Shown: one piece after another, positions 1-6,582 of the stretch
Layout of the letters: each line of letters opens with the position of its first letter
How positions within the stretch are numbered: the stretch's first letter is position 1
From: Actinomycetes bacterium
GTDB taxonomy: Bacteria > Actinomycetota > Acidimicrobiia > Acidimicrobiales > UBA8190
Assembly: GCA_021798135.1 (NCBI GenBank)
Contig: JAJZYI010000121.1
Span: forward strand, 1-9,504
Reading direction: 5' to 3'
Length of the DNA stretch: 9,504 nt
Notes under the pieces: model-generated
Told to the model about the DNA's origin: nothing
Seen by the model: only the letters and a program-made list of their open reading frames with translations
The model's database searches: none
Program-made: the position numbers and the translations under genes

Positions 1-1269
1 GGCGGCAGCGCCCCCGCCCGGCAGGCGGCGGCCCGGACCGGTCGGGCCCCGGCCTCCGGCGCGACGGCGCCCGGGCACGTGCCCACCGGGTTCGCCGGGC
101 AGGTCGACGCCGTCTACCGCGGCCTGGTCAGCACGGTCGCCGCGCTCGACGCCCGCGACCCGGCCCAGCTCGCCAGCGCCGGGCAGCTCCCCTCCGCGTC
201 CCAGTTCGCGGCGGACGTCGCCGGGCTGCAGCCCGCCGAGCTCGCCGTGCTGTACCGGGCGGCCAGGCACGACGGCCGCTGGTCCAGCGTCGTCGCCGAC
301 GTGGGCCGGATGGCGGCCAGCGCCGCGACGTCGCCAGCCGGCTCGACGTCGCCAGCCGGCTCGACGTCGCCCGCCGGCTCGACGTCGCCAGGCGGCTCGA
401 CGTCGCCCGCCGGCTCGACCTCGCCCGCCGGGGGCAGCCACCCCCTGACGGCGCACGTCTCGCCGGGCCCCGGGGTGCCGGCGAGCACGTTCCCGCCCGC
501 GGAGCCGTCCGGGAGCTTCCCCGCGCCGCCCGCCCCGTACCAGCCGACGGCGCCGGTCGGCCCCTACGCGCCGACGTCGTGCCCGGCCGGCGCGCCGGGC
601 GGGCCGTCGGTGGCCCCGGGCGACAGCGCCATCTTCGCCGCCCAGCTCACCAACGACGTGGCCGCCAACGTCGCGCAGGACGTGCCCGACACCATCACCG
701 TCATCATCGCCGGCGAGGGGACGAGCATCCCCGACCCGGCGAAGTACATCGCCGAGGCGGTGCAGCTCGCCGCCGTCATCACCCTCGACACCTTCAACTA
801 CGTCCAGGCGGTCGCCAACGACTGCGACACGGCCAACCGCGACGGCTACCTCGCCAACATCGACAACACCACGGTCAACGTCTACGACCTGCTCACCATG
901 GTCGAGGGCACGCTCGACCACGTCGAGAGCAGCATCAACACCATCTCGCAGCGCCTGGGCGTGCTGCAGCAGACGATGGACGCGCAGCTCACGATCGCCA
1001 TCGAGCAGTCCCTGAGCGCGCCCCTGTCGTCGATGCCGAACCTGGCCTTCGAGCTGCCGGCCTCGGTCGGCGGCAACCTCGACTCCACGCCCATCGGCGT
1101 GCAGCAGGTCGTCCACGCGGCGGTGCGGGCCCGGCTCACCGCCGGCGCGCCGGTGAACGCCGCCGCCAGGCAGTTCCTCGCCATGGGCGACGCGGCGCTC
1201 GCCGCCGGCGACTACAAGGTCGCCTTCGCCGACTACCACCAGGCCTACCTGCAGGCGGTCGGGCCGTGA
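1..1269 (+). CDS. Conserved-looking protein of unknown function, 5' end outside window
   Basis: I do not recognise a named family. The frame is open from base 1 to the TGA at 1267-1269. The first in-window start, a GTG at 79, has no Shine-Dalgarno sequence, so the gene most likely begins upstream and any signal peptide is out of view. Numbering from that GTG: a helical N-terminal segment (about 1-82), a low-complexity Thr/Ser/Pro/Ala/Gly linker (84-180) with six SPAGST-like units, then a better ordered domain (181-396). This holds a stretch rich in Asp/Asn/Thr (NIDNTTVNVYDLL, 260-272) and a long amphipathic helix with heptad-like spacing (about 269-312, VESSINTISQRLGVLQQTM). The end resembles one TPR helix pair (FLAMGDAALAAGDYKVAF, about 366-383). 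It is followed 49 bp later by a small gene and then by a giant secreted protein, so an envelope or export role is plausible. That is inference from context only. Confidence 0.8.
   Translation, partial: GGSAPARQAAARTGRAPASGATAPGHVPTGFAGQVDAVYRGLVSTVAALDARDPAQLASAGQLPSASQFAADVAGLQPAELAVLYRAARHDGRWSSVVADVGRMAASAATSPAGSTSPAGSTSPAGSTSPGGSTSPAGSTSPAGGSHPLTAHVSPGPGVPASTFPPAEPSGSFPAPPAPYQPTAPVGPYAPTSCPAGAPGGPSVAPGDSAIFAAQLTNDVAANVAQDVPDTITVIIAGEGTSIPDPAKYIAEAVQLAAVITLDTFNYVQAVANDCDTANRDGYLANIDNTTVNVYDLLTMVEGTLDHVESSINTISQRLGVLQQTMDAQLTIAIEQSLSAPLSSMPNLAFELPASVGGNLDSTPIGVQQVVHAAVRARLTAGAPVNAAARQFLAMGDAALAAGDYKVAFADYHQAYLQAVGP
328..432 (+). repeat. 18-bp tandem repeat coding TSPAGS units
   Basis: Five full 18-bp units begin at 328, 346, 364, 382 and 400, and a sixth partial unit runs from 418 to 432. 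Each encodes Thr-Ser-Pro-Ala-Gly-Ser; one unit has Gly for Ala. Units differ by one or two bases, so this is a recently expanded in-frame minisatellite. It forms a flexible linker in the left-edge protein. Because the unit is a multiple of three, copy-number change would alter linker length without a frameshift. Confidence 0.93.
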
Positions 1270-1308
1270 CCGGCACCTGCACCCCGGCGCTCCGGGGACG
1301 CACCAACC

Positions 1309-1314
1309 AGGAGG
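1309..1314 (+). promoter_or_regulatory. Strong Shine-Dalgarno site for the 74-aa gene
   Basis: AGGAGG (then T) lies 4 bases before the GTG at 1319. It is the strongest such site in the left part of the window. It fixes the start of the small gene and favours it over the internal in-frame GTG at 1382. Confidence 0.8.
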
Positions 1315-1318
1315 TCCC

Positions 1319-1543
1319 GTGCACCGCACCGACCCGGCCGGACCTCGGGGAGCCGGTCGTGCACCGCGCGACCCGAGCCCGGTGCACCTGCGCGTGGTGC
1401 TCACCACCGACCCCGGGGGCCGCCCGGCCGGCGTCGTCGAGGGCGACGACGGCAGGAGCGTCGCCTTCGTGGGCTGGCTCGAGCTCATGGCCGAGCTCGC
1501 CCGGTCCCTCACCGACCCCGGCCGCCCCCGCCTGGCGCGCTGA
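1319..1543 (+). CDS. Small 74-aa protein of unknown function
   Basis: The GTG start at 1319 is supported by AGGAGG four bases upstream, and the stop is TGA at 1541-1543. The first 21 residues are Pro/Arg/Gly-rich and probably disordered. The rest looks like one compact fold: a beta strand (VHLRVVLTT, residues 22-30), a hairpin over DPGGRPAGVVEGDDG, a second strand (SVAFVG, 47-52) and an amphipathic helix beginning WLELMAELARSL (53-64). There is no signal peptide or membrane segment, so it is probably cytoplasmic. Short actinobacterial proteins with a strand, an F-x-G-W-L-E-L turn and a helix feel familiar to me, but I cannot attach a family or function. It sits between the left-edge gene (49 bp) and the secreted-protein gene (131 bp) on the same strand, so co-transcription is possible. 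Reality as a gene is fairly likely because of the ribosome site; function is unknown. Confidence 0.68.
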   Translation: MHRTDPAGPRGAGRAPRDPSPVHLRVVLTTDPGGRPAGVVEGDDGRSVAFVGWLELMAELARSLTDPGRPRLAR

Positions 1544-1581
1544 CCTGCGGCCCCACGGCCCGGCGCGGCTGGCCGCGGCCG

Positions 1582-1604
1582 GGCCCGCCGCCGGCGGCCG
1601 GGCC
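1582..1604 (+). other. GC hairpin between small gene and secreted-protein gene
   Basis: GGCCCG-CCGCC pairs with GGCGG-C-CGGGCC with a single bulge and an almost absent loop. No T tract follows. It could be a weak terminator or an RNA fold, but inverted repeats this short arise readily in such GC-rich DNA. Confidence 0.25.
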
Positions 1605-1643
1605 GCCGCCCGGGCGCACCGACACCCCGCACCACCCGCAGCA

Positions 1644-1658
1644 GTGCCCGCCGGGCAC
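1644..1658. promoter_or_regulatory. 15-bp palindrome just upstream of the secreted-protein start
   Basis: GTGCCCG-C-CGGGCAC is a perfect inverted repeat around one central base. It ends 5 bases before the GAGGAG ribosome site (1664-1669) and 16 bases before the ATG. Its position suits an operator or a translation-controlling hairpin. No experiment or known factor supports this, and GC-rich palindromes occur by chance. Confidence 0.3.
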
Positions 1659-1674
1659 GTGACGAGGAGCTGAC

Positions 1675-1836
1675 ATGCACGGACAGCCACAGCGACAGGC
1701 AGCGCAGGAGAGGCGGCCGGCGGCGACGCCGGCCCGCCGGCGCAACCGGCTCGCCCAGGCGGCCTCGGCGGCCCTCGTCGCCGTCCCCATGGCGGTGGCG
1801 GGGCTGGTGGCGGGCACCGCCGGCACGGCCGCGGCC
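1675..1836 (+). other. Signal peptide of the giant secreted protein
   Basis: Residues 1-54 have a long basic N-region (RR at 13-14, ARRRNR at 20-25), a hydrophobic core (about 29-47, AASAALVAVPMAVAGLVAG) and a small-residue end (TAGTAAA before VAPP), with a likely cut near residue 54. The basic run lacks a clear Tat RRxFLK motif, so Sec export is more likely. Confidence 0.8.
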
Positions 1837-4800
1837 GTCGCGCCGCCCGCAGGCCCCGACCCGACCCTCCTCGTCGGCTCCTTCGTCGGCGCCGGCTCGG
1901 CCGCCGGCGTGGTGCAGGGCTTCAGCACCGGCACGCTCGCCGCCGTCGGGCCCGCCGGCGGCGTCGGGGTCGGCGGCGAGCCGTGGACCATGGCCATCAC
2001 CCCGAACGGCGCCACGGCGTACGTCGGCAACTTCGACTCGGGGACCGTCACCCCCGTCAACCTCGGGGCGTCCACCCTGTCGACCGGCACGGACCTGTGC
2101 CTGCCGAGCGACACCTGCAACCCAGCGGTCGTCACGGAGCCCGAGGCCGTCGCCGTCACGCCCGACGGCACCGCCGCCTACGTGGCCAACTCCGCCGCGA
2201 GCACGGTCAGCGAGATCTTCCTGACCGGCAGCAGCGCCCCCAAGGTGGCCACCACCCCGCTGGCCCTGCCGCCGGGCAGCGAGCCCGACGCGATCGCCAT
2301 CACGCCGGACGGGTCCACCGCGTGGGTGGCGGACTACGGCACCAGCACCGTGGTGCCCATCGAGCTCGACAACAACGACGCCGTCGGCTCGCCCATCGTC
2401 CTGCCGGCGCACAGCAACCCCACCGGGCTCGCCGTCACCCCCGACGGCAAGCACCTGCTCGTCGCCGACTCCGGCAACGGCGAGGTGACCGACATCACCC
2501 TGGCCACCGGCGCGCAGGCCAGCTTCCCGCTGGAGCCCGCCGCCTCCGGCGCCGCGCCCGAGCCCTGGGCCGTCGCCATCACCCCGCACGGGACGACGGC
2601 GTGGGTGACCGACGCCGCCAACAACGTGCTCGTGCCGGTGCACATCGCCAGCGACACCGCCGGCACGCCCGTCGCCGTCGGCCAGCACCCCGTCGCCGTG
2701 GCCGTCGCTGCCACCGCCGCCGGCCCGACCGCCTACGTCGCCGACCAGTTCTCGAACGAGGTGTCCGTGGTGGACGTCGGCGCGGCGACGCCGAAGCAGA
2801 CGGCGACCATCCCGACCGCTCCCGGGCCCGACACGCTGGCGGTGACGCCCGCGCAGGCACCGGTGGCCGCCTTCACCGACACGCCGGGCACCTCCGGCGG
2901 CGCCACCGCCTTCGACGCGTCGGCGTCGCACACCACCCCGGCGGGCGGCGCCCTCAGCTACACGTGGGACTTCGGCGACGGCAGCGCACCGGTCACGGTC
3001 GCCGTGCCCACCACCACCCACACCTACGCCGCGCCCGGCCTCTACCAGGTCACGCTGACGGTCACCGACGCGCTGGGCGCCTCCACCACCGTCGACTACA
3101 CGGGCCAGACCGTGAGCATCGACGGCGGGCCGAGCGCCACCGTCACCCAGCCGGTCGCCATCGCCGCGCCGCTGTCCAACGCCGCCCCCGAGGCCCTCGT
3201 CACCGGCGGCACCGCGGGCGACGCCGTGCCCTACACGCTCGACCCCGCGGGCACCCCGGCCGCCAGCCAGGGCACGCCCGTCCCGACCGGCGCCTCCTCG
3301 GACCCGACGGCCGTGGCCATCGGGCCGCACGGCCACACCGCCTACGTGGTCGACACCGCCACCGGCAAGCTCGTGCCCGTCGACATGCGCACGGGCACGA
3401 CGGCGCCGCCGGCCAACTGGATCCCCGCCGGCACCGGGGCCGACGCCGTCGCCGTGGCGCCCGACGGCGCCGACGCGTACGTCGTCGACGGGGGCACGAG
3501 CAGCGTGACCGACGTCACCCTCGCCAGCGGCGGCACGTCCACCATCGCCGTCCCCTCCGCGGGCGGCTCGGACCTGAACGCCATCGCCGTCGACCCCGCC
3601 GGCACGACCGCCTACGTGACCGACGGCACCAACGACACGATCACCCCCATCGACCTGCACACCCGGCTCGCGGGCACCCCGGTGGGCTCGGCCGGCGCCG
3701 CCACCTTCGTCGGGCCCGACGCCATCGCCGTCGCCCCGGCGGGCGGCACGGCCTACGTGGTCGACGCGGGCACGCCCGGGACCGCCGGGGGCGTCACCGT
3801 CGTCGACATCTCGGGCGCCACCCCGGTGCCGAAGAGCACCGTCACGCTGGGCGGCCCCGGCGGCCACCCCGACGCCATCGCCGTGGCACCCGACGGCGCG
3901 CACGCCTACGTCGTCGACTCGCCGCTCGGCGGGCCGGCCACGATCACGCCGCTCGCCCTGGCCGCGGGGAGCGCCGTCGCCGGCGCGCCGGTCGCCGCCG
4001 GGAGCGTGACCGCCGGCGGGCAGTCCTACACCGTCATGGCGCTGACCGGTGTGGCCGTCACCCCCGACGGCAGCACCGCCTACGCGGTGGGCACCGCCAC
4101 CGACGCCGGCGGCGCCTCCGTCGACGTGGTCGTGCCGTTCGCGCTCTCCGGACGCGCCCCGGTCGCCGGGACGCCCGTGGTGATGCCGGCCGGCACCGGG
4201 CCCACCGCCATCGCCATCACCGCCGACCGGGCGCCGATCGCCGCGCTGCAGGCCCCCGCCGCGCCGGTGGCGGCGGGCAGCACGGTGGACTTCGGCGCCC
4301 TGGCGTCCTCCAACCCGTCGTCGCCCATCGCCACCTACGCCTGGGACTTCGGCGACGGCACGCCCGTGGTGACCACCGGCACGCCGGGCGTCGCGGCGAC
4401 GGCCGCCGACGCGCAGACGACGCACGCCTACGCGGTGGCCGGGACCTACACGGCCTCGGTCACGCTCACCGACACGGCCGGCACCTCGACCACGGCCGTC
4501 TACACCGGCCAGAGCATGGTGCGCGACGGCGGCCCGCAGGCCACGCAGCAGCAGACCGTCGTCGTCTACCCGACCGTCACCAAGGTCGTCGACGCGGTCT
4601 CCGGCAGCGGCGTGGGCGCCGCCGGCGACAAGGTCACGGTCGTCGGCACCGGCTTCTCGACGGCGGCGGGCGCCACCACCGTCGACTTCGGCGCCCACAC
4701 CGCCTCGGCCGTGTCGTGCCCGACCACCACGTCGTGCACGGCGGTCGTGCCCGCCGGCACCGGCACCGTCGACGTCACCGTCACCGTCGGCGGGCAGACC

Positions 4801-6372
4801 AGCCCGGTCGCCCCGCCCGGTGACCGGTTCACCTACCTGCCGACCGTCACCTCCGTCAGCCCGACCCACGGGCCGACCGGTGGCGGCACCGCCGTGGCGA
4901 TCGACGGGACCGGCTTCTCGACGTCGGCGGGTGCCACCGCCTTCGACTTCGGCCCCGGGAACCCGGCGACCAAGGTGGCCTGCGCCAGCACCACGCAGTG
5001 CACCGCGCTCACGCCGGCGGGCACCGGCACCGTCGACGTCCGGACCACCGTGACCGCCGGCGGCACCGCGCTCACCAGCCGCCCGAACCCGCCGCACGAC
5101 CAGTTCACCTACGGCACCGGTGGTGGCGGTGGCGGTGGTGGCGGCGGCCCCGTCTTCCCGCCGTCGACCGTCCCCGTCGTCACCGGCGTCACCCCGGCGA
5201 CCGGCCCCGCCGGCGGCGGCACGGCGGTGACCGTCAGCGGCGACAACCTGTCGGTCGCCGGCAGGAGCACCACGATCGACTTCGGCACCGGCAACCCCGG
5301 CACCGCCGTGGACTGCGTGACGCCCAGCTCGTGCACCGTCGTGTCGCCGGCGGGCACCGGCACGGTCGACGTCACCGTCACGACGGCCGACGGGACCAGC
5401 GCCGTCACGCTGGCGGACCGGTTCGTCTACACCGCCACCGCGGCCGGCGGGTCGTCGGGCGGCGCGCTGCCGGTCGTGACCTCGGTCTCGCCCGGCTACG
5501 GCGCCCCCGGCACCGACGTGGTCGTGACCGGCACCGGCTTCAGCGGGGTCACCGCCGTCGACTTCGGCACGAGCGGGGCGTCCAGCTTCACGGTGGCGTC
5601 GCCCACCCGGATCGACGCCACCGTGCCGGCCGGCGTGACGGGCACGGTCGACGTCACCGTCACCACCGGCGCCGGCACCAGCGCCACGTCGCCCGGCGAC
5701 CGCTTCACGGTCGTGCCCCTGCGGGCTGCCGGCGGGTCCGCGGGCTACCGGATGGTGGCGGCCGACGGCGGCGTGTTCGACTTCGGGGCGGCCCAGTACC
5801 TCGGGTCGCTGCCCGGCGACCACGTGGCCGTGTCCGACATCGTGGCCTCGGCGTCGACCCCCGGCGGCGGCGGCTACTGGGCCGCCGGCGCCGACGGCGG
5901 CGTGTTCGCCTTCGGCGACGCCGGGTACTTCGGGTCCGAGGGCGGCAAGCACCTCAACGCGCCGATCGTCGGGATGGCGGCGACGCCGGACGGCGGCGGG
6001 TACTGGCTGGTGGCCGCGGACGGCGGGATCTTCTCGTTCGGCAATGCCGGGTACTTCGGGTCCGAGGGCGGCAAGCACCTCAACGCGCCGATCGTGGGGA
6101 TGGCGGCGACGCCGGACGGCGGCGGCTACTGGCTGGTGGCCGCGGACGGCGGGATCTTCTCGTTCGGCGACGCCGGGTACTTCGGGTCCGAGGGCGGCAA
6201 GCACCTCAACCAGCCGGTGGTGGGCATCGCCGCCACCGCCGACGGCGGCGGCTACTGGCTGGTGGCACGCGACGGCGGGATCTTCGCCTTCGGCGACGCC
6301 ACCTTCATGGGCTCGACCGGGGACCTGATCCTGGCCCGGCCCATCGTCACCATCGCCACGGTCGCCGGCTGA
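1675..6372 (+). CDS. Giant secreted multidomain protein: two beta-propellers, two PKD, four IPT/TIG, C-terminal 42-aa repeats
   Basis: The ATG start has GAGGAG five bases upstream (1664-1669); the product is 1565 aa. Order: Arg-rich signal peptide (1-54); first propeller with YVTN/NHL-like blades (62-394); PKD domain with YTWDFGDG (395-482); second propeller (493-852); second PKD with YAWDFGDG (853-950); four IPT/TIG Ig-like domains (965-1055, 1056-1147, 1165-1253, 1264-1349), with ten glycines between the second and third; then 42-aa GGGYW...DGGIFSFG repeats to the last residue. All these folds are known from extracellular adhesion, scaffold or carbohydrate-contact proteins, so an exported surface or matrix protein is the best reading. 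It is not an enzyme as far as I can see. TIG domains 1-3 each carry a C-x5-C pair that could form a disulfide; TIG 4 lacks it. There is no LPxTG signal and no C-terminal membrane segment, so attachment, if any, is non-covalent or through partners. The ligand is unknown. Confidence 0.93.
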   Translation: MHGQPQRQAAQERRPAATPARRRNRLAQAASAALVAVPMAVAGLVAGTAGTAAAVAPPAGPDPTLLVGSFVGAGSAAGVVQGFSTGTLAAVGPAGGVGVGGEPWTMAITPNGATAYVGNFDSGTVTPVNLGASTLSTGTDLCLPSDTCNPAVVTEPEAVAVTPDGTAAYVANSAASTVSEIFLTGSSAPKVATTPLALPPGSEPDAIAITPDGSTAWVADYGTSTVVPIELDNNDAVGSPIVLPAHSNPTGLAVTPDGKHLLVADSGNGEVTDITLATGAQASFPLEPAASGAAPEPWAVAITPHGTTAWVTDAANNVLVPVHIASDTAGTPVAVGQHPVAVAVAATAAGPTAYVADQFSNEVSVVDVGAATPKQTATIPTAPGPDTLAVTPAQAPVAAFTDTPGTSGGATAFDASASHTTPAGGALSYTWDFGDGSAPVTVAVPTTTHTYAAPGLYQVTLTVTDALGASTTVDYTGQTVSIDGGPSATVTQPVAIAAPLSNAAPEALVTGGTAGDAVPYTLDPAGTPAASQGTPVPTGASSDPTAVAIGPHGHTAYVVDTATGKLVPVDMRTGTTAPPANWIPAGTGADAVAVAPDGADAYVVDGGTSSVTDVTLASGGTSTIAVPSAGGSDLNAIAVDPAGTTAYVTDGTNDTITPIDLHTRLAGTPVGSAGAATFVGPDAIAVAPAGGTAYVVDAGTPGTAGGVTVVDISGATPVPKSTVTLGGPGGHPDAIAVAPDGAHAYVVDSPLGGPATITPLALAAGSAVAGAPVAAGSVTAGGQSYTVMALTGVAVTPDGSTAYAVGTATDAGGASVDVVVPFALSGRAPVAGTPVVMPAGTGPTAIAITADRAPIAALQAPAAPVAAGSTVDFGALASSNPSSPIATYAWDFGDGTPVVTTGTPGVAATAADAQTTHAYAVAGTYTASVTLTDTAGTSTTAVYTGQSMVRDGGPQATQQQTVVVYPTVTKVVDAVSGSGVGAAGDKVTVVGTGFSTAAGATTVDFGAHTASAVSCPTTTSCTAVVPAGTGTVDVTVTVGGQTSPVAPPGDRFTYLPTVTSVSPTHGPTGGGTAVAIDGTGFSTSAGATAFDFGPGNPATKVACASTTQCTALTPAGTGTVDVRTTVTAGGTALTSRPNPPHDQFTYGTGGGGGGGGGGPVFPPSTVPVVTGVTPATGPAGGGTAVTVSGDNLSVAGRSTTIDFGTGNPGTAVDCVTPSSCTVVSPAGTGTVDVTVTTADGTSAVTLADRFVYTATAAGGSSGGALPVVTSVSPGYGAPGTDVVVTGTGFSGVTAVDFGTSGASSFTVASPTRIDATVPAGVTGTVDVTVTTGAGTSATSPGDRFTVVPLRAAGGSAGYRMVAADGGVFDFGAAQYLGSLPGDHVAVSDIVASASTPGGGGYWAAGADGGVFAFGDAGYFGSEGGKHLNAPIVGMAATPDGGGYWLVAADGGIFSFGNAGYFGSEGGKHLNAPIVGMAATPDGGGYWLVAADGGIFSFGDAGYFGSEGGKHLNQPVVGIAATADGGGYWLVARDGGIFAFGDATFMGSTGDLILARPIVTIATVAG
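1858..2856 (+). other. First beta-propeller domain (seven blades)
   Basis: Blade motifs of the form P-x-A-[IV]-A-[IV]-T-P-D-G followed by a [YW]V-A-[ND] strand recur about every 45-60 residues: PWTMAITPNG, PEAVAVTPDG, PDAIAITPDG, PTGLAVTPDG, PWAVAITPHG, a degenerate PVAVAVAA and a closing PDTLAVTP. The first outer strand (near residue 64) would close the seventh blade. This is the YVTN/NHL propeller class, usually a binding platform. Confidence 0.85.
2857..3120 (+). other. PKD domain 1
   Basis: Residues 395-482 begin APVAAF, carry the diagnostic YTWDFGDG motif, then HTYAAPGLYQVTLTVTD, the standard PKD (polycystic kidney disease) Ig-like signature. It follows the first propeller directly, and the closing VTP of the propeller runs straight into the domain. 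Confidence 0.9.
3151..4230 (+). other. Second beta-propeller domain (seven blades)
   Basis: The same blade motif recurs: PTAVAIGPHG, ADAVAVAPDG, LNAIAVDPAG, PDAIAVAPAG, PDAIAVAPDG, LTGVAVTPDG and a closing PTAIAITAD, with TAYVVD or TAYVTD strands after each. The arrangement and the way it enters a PKD domain mirror the first propeller, so the two propeller-PKD modules probably arose by internal duplication and then diverged. Confidence 0.85.
4231..4524 (+). other. PKD domain 2
   Basis: Residues 853-950 begin APIAAL and carry YAWDFGDG and HAYAVAGTYTASVTLTD. There is an insertion of about 12 residues relative to PKD 1 between the FGDG turn and the HAY strand. The exit linkers also match: TGQ..V..DGGP in PKD 1 and TGQSMVRDGGP here. 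Confidence 0.9.
4567..5721 (+). other. Four IPT/TIG Ig-like domains
   Basis: Each domain starts P-x-V-T-x-V-[ST]-P and has G-[TD]-[GN]-[FL]-S, a D-F-G strand, PAGTGTVDV (PAGVTGTVDV in the fourth) and a closing DRF-[TV]-[YV]. Boundaries are 4567-4839, 4840-5115, 5167-5433 and 5464-5721. Domains 1-3 hold C-x5-C (CPTTTSC, CASTTQC, CVTPSSC); domain 4 has none. IPT/TIG domains are common in bacterial surface and carbohydrate-associated proteins. Confidence 0.88.
5119..5148 (+). repeat. Ten-glycine linker
   Basis: Ten consecutive GGT/GGC codons separate TIG domains 2 and 3, followed by a Pro-rich PVFPPS. It is a flexible hinge. The mixed codons argue against simple recent triplet slippage. Confidence 0.9.
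5734..6372 (+). repeat. C-terminal 42-aa tandem repeats (GGGYW...DGGIFSFG)
   Basis: One divergent unit (about 5734-5865, GYRMVAADGGVFDFG) is followed by three 126-bp units (5866-5991, 5992-6117, 6118-6243) and a final one (6244 to the stop). Units 2 and 3 differ at only three positions over their first 93 bases, so they were duplicated or converted recently. Each unit has GYW-x-x-A-x-DGG-[IV]-F-x-FG-[DN]-A, then GYFGSEGGKHLN. I know this repeat as a frequent tail on secreted Acidimicrobiia proteins. The beta-rich pattern suggests a propeller or solenoid; function unknown. Confidence 0.9.
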
Positions 6373-6415
6373 GCCCGGCGGTCCGGCACCCGGCAGCGAG
6401 CCGGGAGCGACAGGG

Positions 6416-6447
6416 CTCCGCCCGCCGGCACGCGCCGGCGGGCGGAG
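6416..6447. terminator. 14-bp perfect hairpin after the secreted-protein gene
   Basis: CTCCGCCCGCCGGC (6416-6429) pairs perfectly with 6434-6447 around the four-base loop ACGC, 43 bases after the TGA. All but one of the 14 pairs are G-C. No T run follows on either strand, so it would be a hairpin-only, possibly bidirectional terminator, or an RNA 3'-end stabiliser. A perfect 14-bp stem is far less likely by chance than the shorter inverted repeats here. Confidence 0.6.
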
Positions 6448-6457
6448 GCGCGTCGGC

Positions 6458-6537
6458 AGCCGTGCCGAGGGCGACGCGGGCTGCCGGTGCCGCGGGGAGC
6501 CGTGCCGAGGGCGACGCGGGCAGCCGGTGCTGCGCGG
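6458..6537. repeat. 40-bp tandem duplication upstream of asd
   Basis: Bases 6458-6497 recur at 6498-6537 with three mismatches. The shared core begins AGCCGTGCCGAGGGCGACGC. The first copy also forms an inverted repeat with flanking sequence (CGGCAGC at 6454-6460, GCTGCCG at 6480-6486). It lies between the hairpin and the asd promoter and has no coding signal. Confidence 0.85.
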
Positions 6538-6569
6538 AGGCGGCGGTCGGCCACGCTGGACGGGACGCC

Positions 6570-6575
6570 TAGCAT
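6570..6575 (+). promoter_or_regulatory. -10 hexamer for a leaderless asd transcript
   Basis: TAGCAT fits TAnnnT and ends seven bases before the ATG at 6583, which would place the transcription start at or within a base of the start codon. No Shine-Dalgarno sequence lies before the ATG, as expected for a leaderless mRNA, a common mode in actinobacteria. No clear -35 is visible. Confidence 0.55.
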
Positions 6576-6582
6576 TGGCGCC

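Noticed and set aside
1983..4823. 946-codon open frame overlapping the giant secreted protein, + strand
   Set aside because: Its product is Arg/His/Gly-rich with no domains, typical of an out-of-frame reading of GC-rich codons. The other frame has a signal peptide, propellers and PKD motifs.
5866..6243. Insertion sequence or transposon as the source of the repeats
   Set aside because: The repeats are in-frame protein modules with no transposase, terminal inverted repeats or target duplications.
4998..6572. 524-codon open frame on the + strand across the TIG and repeat regions
   Set aside because: The composition is Arg/His-rich shadow translation, and the true frame carries TIG motifs and the conserved 42-aa repeats.
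6487..6582. N-terminal extension of asd from an upstream in-frame start
   Set aside because: It would add 32 Arg/Ala-rich residues before the canonical MRVGIVGATG and overlap the tandem repeat and the -10 hexamer.
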